Shown here piece by piece: positions 63,301-64,000 of a stretch of DNA of 64,000 nt (positions are counted from its first letter, which is position 1; each line of letters starts with the position of its first letter). Source of the DNA: Kryptolebias marmoratus (taxonomy: Eukaryota > Chordata > Actinopteri > Cyprinodontiformes > Rivulidae). A program made the translations under genes and the position numbers. The notes under the pieces are model-generated. The model was not told where the DNA came from, ran no database searches, and worked only from the letters and a program-made list of their open reading frames with translations. The stretch lies in NCBI RefSeq assembly GCF_001649575.2, contig NC_051431.1, positions 5,940,262-6,004,261 of the forward strand, in the 5' to 3' direction.

Positions 63301-64000
63301 ACTGTGCCATACTGTGATGAAAGATCATTTTCAGCTGTAAATATTCTTAAGCATGGCAGTTTCCTTCCAGTAAAAAATTTGCTGTGTACTTACGAGATAT
63401 TTTCATCATTCAGCCAGAGTATACTTCATACATTAATCAAGTCCTCAGAGTGTGTTTCAGCTTGTCAGAGCATCTTCATTCCCACGCCGAGGCACATTCC
63501 TGTTCTCTCCCTGAACACAGCTGGCAGCTTGAACTCAAATCCACAGCTCGTTCTTTCCCTTTCTCTTTCCATCTACACCCCCAACCACCATGTGCCTGTC
63601 CCAACACTAAATCTATCCTTTAACCCACCCCTTTTCTGTGGCAGACTCCAAAAACAGTCACCCCCCCGGTCTTTCTTTACTGCTCCTTGTGCCCAACCCC
63701 TCTACCCAGCTCTGCCCACAGCTCTTTCATATACAACTCAGAAAATACTTTAAGCATGGATTTAGGCCGTACCTCTTAATCTTAATACTCTTATGAACTT
63801 CAAGATGTTGCCTTTAAAATAACTATAATTTCCTTCTTTGTTTTTTTCTTTATTTGGACAGAGAACACAAAGCTGTCTTTTTACAGTCTTTCAAAACTGT
63901 AGCAAAAATCTGTTAAAAGGTAATGTGGGAAATGTTTCATTTAAGCAAACAAAAGAAAAGTGTGGTTCTAAAGCTCCAGATGTTATTCCAGTGAATCAAG
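60368..64000. other. stard13 intron upstream of the SAM exon
   Basis: Intron (or alternative promoter) region with the module repeat at 60740-61480. I searched for a first exon ending in a phase compatible with exon A (one base, G, before AA ATT) and found none that is convincing. The open frames on the plus strand near 63304-63753 have no supporting features. Confidence 0.55.
60740..61480. repeat. ~290-bp module repeat (copy 3, three modules)
   Basis: The GTAGAT/ATAGAT landmark ends at 60811, 61094 and 61392 (283 and 298 bp apart). Each is preceded by GGCAGCCATCTTGAAT-like and CTCCAAAAGTTA-like text and followed by a GTGATTCA or GTGGTTCATGAGA segment. Same family as 6540-7195 and 33885-34345. 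Confidence 0.75.

Noticed and set aside
63304..63753. 149-codon Ser/Pro-rich open frame on the plus strand
   Set aside because: No domain, no splice context and low-complexity composition; best explained as chance in a pyrimidine-rich stretch.

Overview
This is an AT-rich, intron-rich vertebrate nuclear sequence. Exon sequence, short introns, tRNA-derived SINEs with (TGGA)n tails, hAT-type MITEs and an RTE-like LINE tail all point to a ray-finned fish (teleost). There are no prokaryotic operons, no CRISPR array and no complete viral gene. Two protein-coding genes are supported, both on the minus strand and arranged head to tail; each runs off one end of the window.

(1) Neurobeachin (nbea) occupies 47192 down to 1510. 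I resolved eleven coding exons, all with AG/GT boundaries and compatible phases. They encode the N-terminal 544 residues: a short low-complexity leader, armadillo-like helical repeats, the concanavalin-A-like (LamG-type) domain and the start of the next helical stretch. The PH-BEACH-WD40 part lies beyond position 1. Intron 1 is about 29.7 kb (17278-46946) and holds most of the repeats.

(2) A StAR-related lipid-transfer-domain RhoGAP, best matched to stard13 (DLC family), occupies 60367 down to its stop codon at 51328. Thirteen coding exons give 1051 residues: SAM domain, long serine-rich linker with an LD-like motif, RhoGAP domain with arginine finger, and START domain. The exons upstream of the SAM exon lie beyond 64000 or were not recognised.

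The interval 47193-51327 holds the GC-rich nbea 5' region, a (TG)n(CG)n tract, two hAT-like elements and the stard13 3' UTR. Other repeats include a SINE inserted into an older repeat with a 12-bp target duplication, a 5'-truncated LINE with a 9-bp duplication, and a family of roughly 290-bp modules at three loci.

The items most worth a second look are a frame-preserving 84-bp exon-like segment inside nbea intron 1 (31676-31759), and a long open exon-like segment at the left edge (11-336) that is not neurobeachin and resembles the N-terminal part of Penelope-like retroelements. I found no convincing new biological system. The window contains a 32-base assembly gap (6836-6867) and one ambiguous base (47367).
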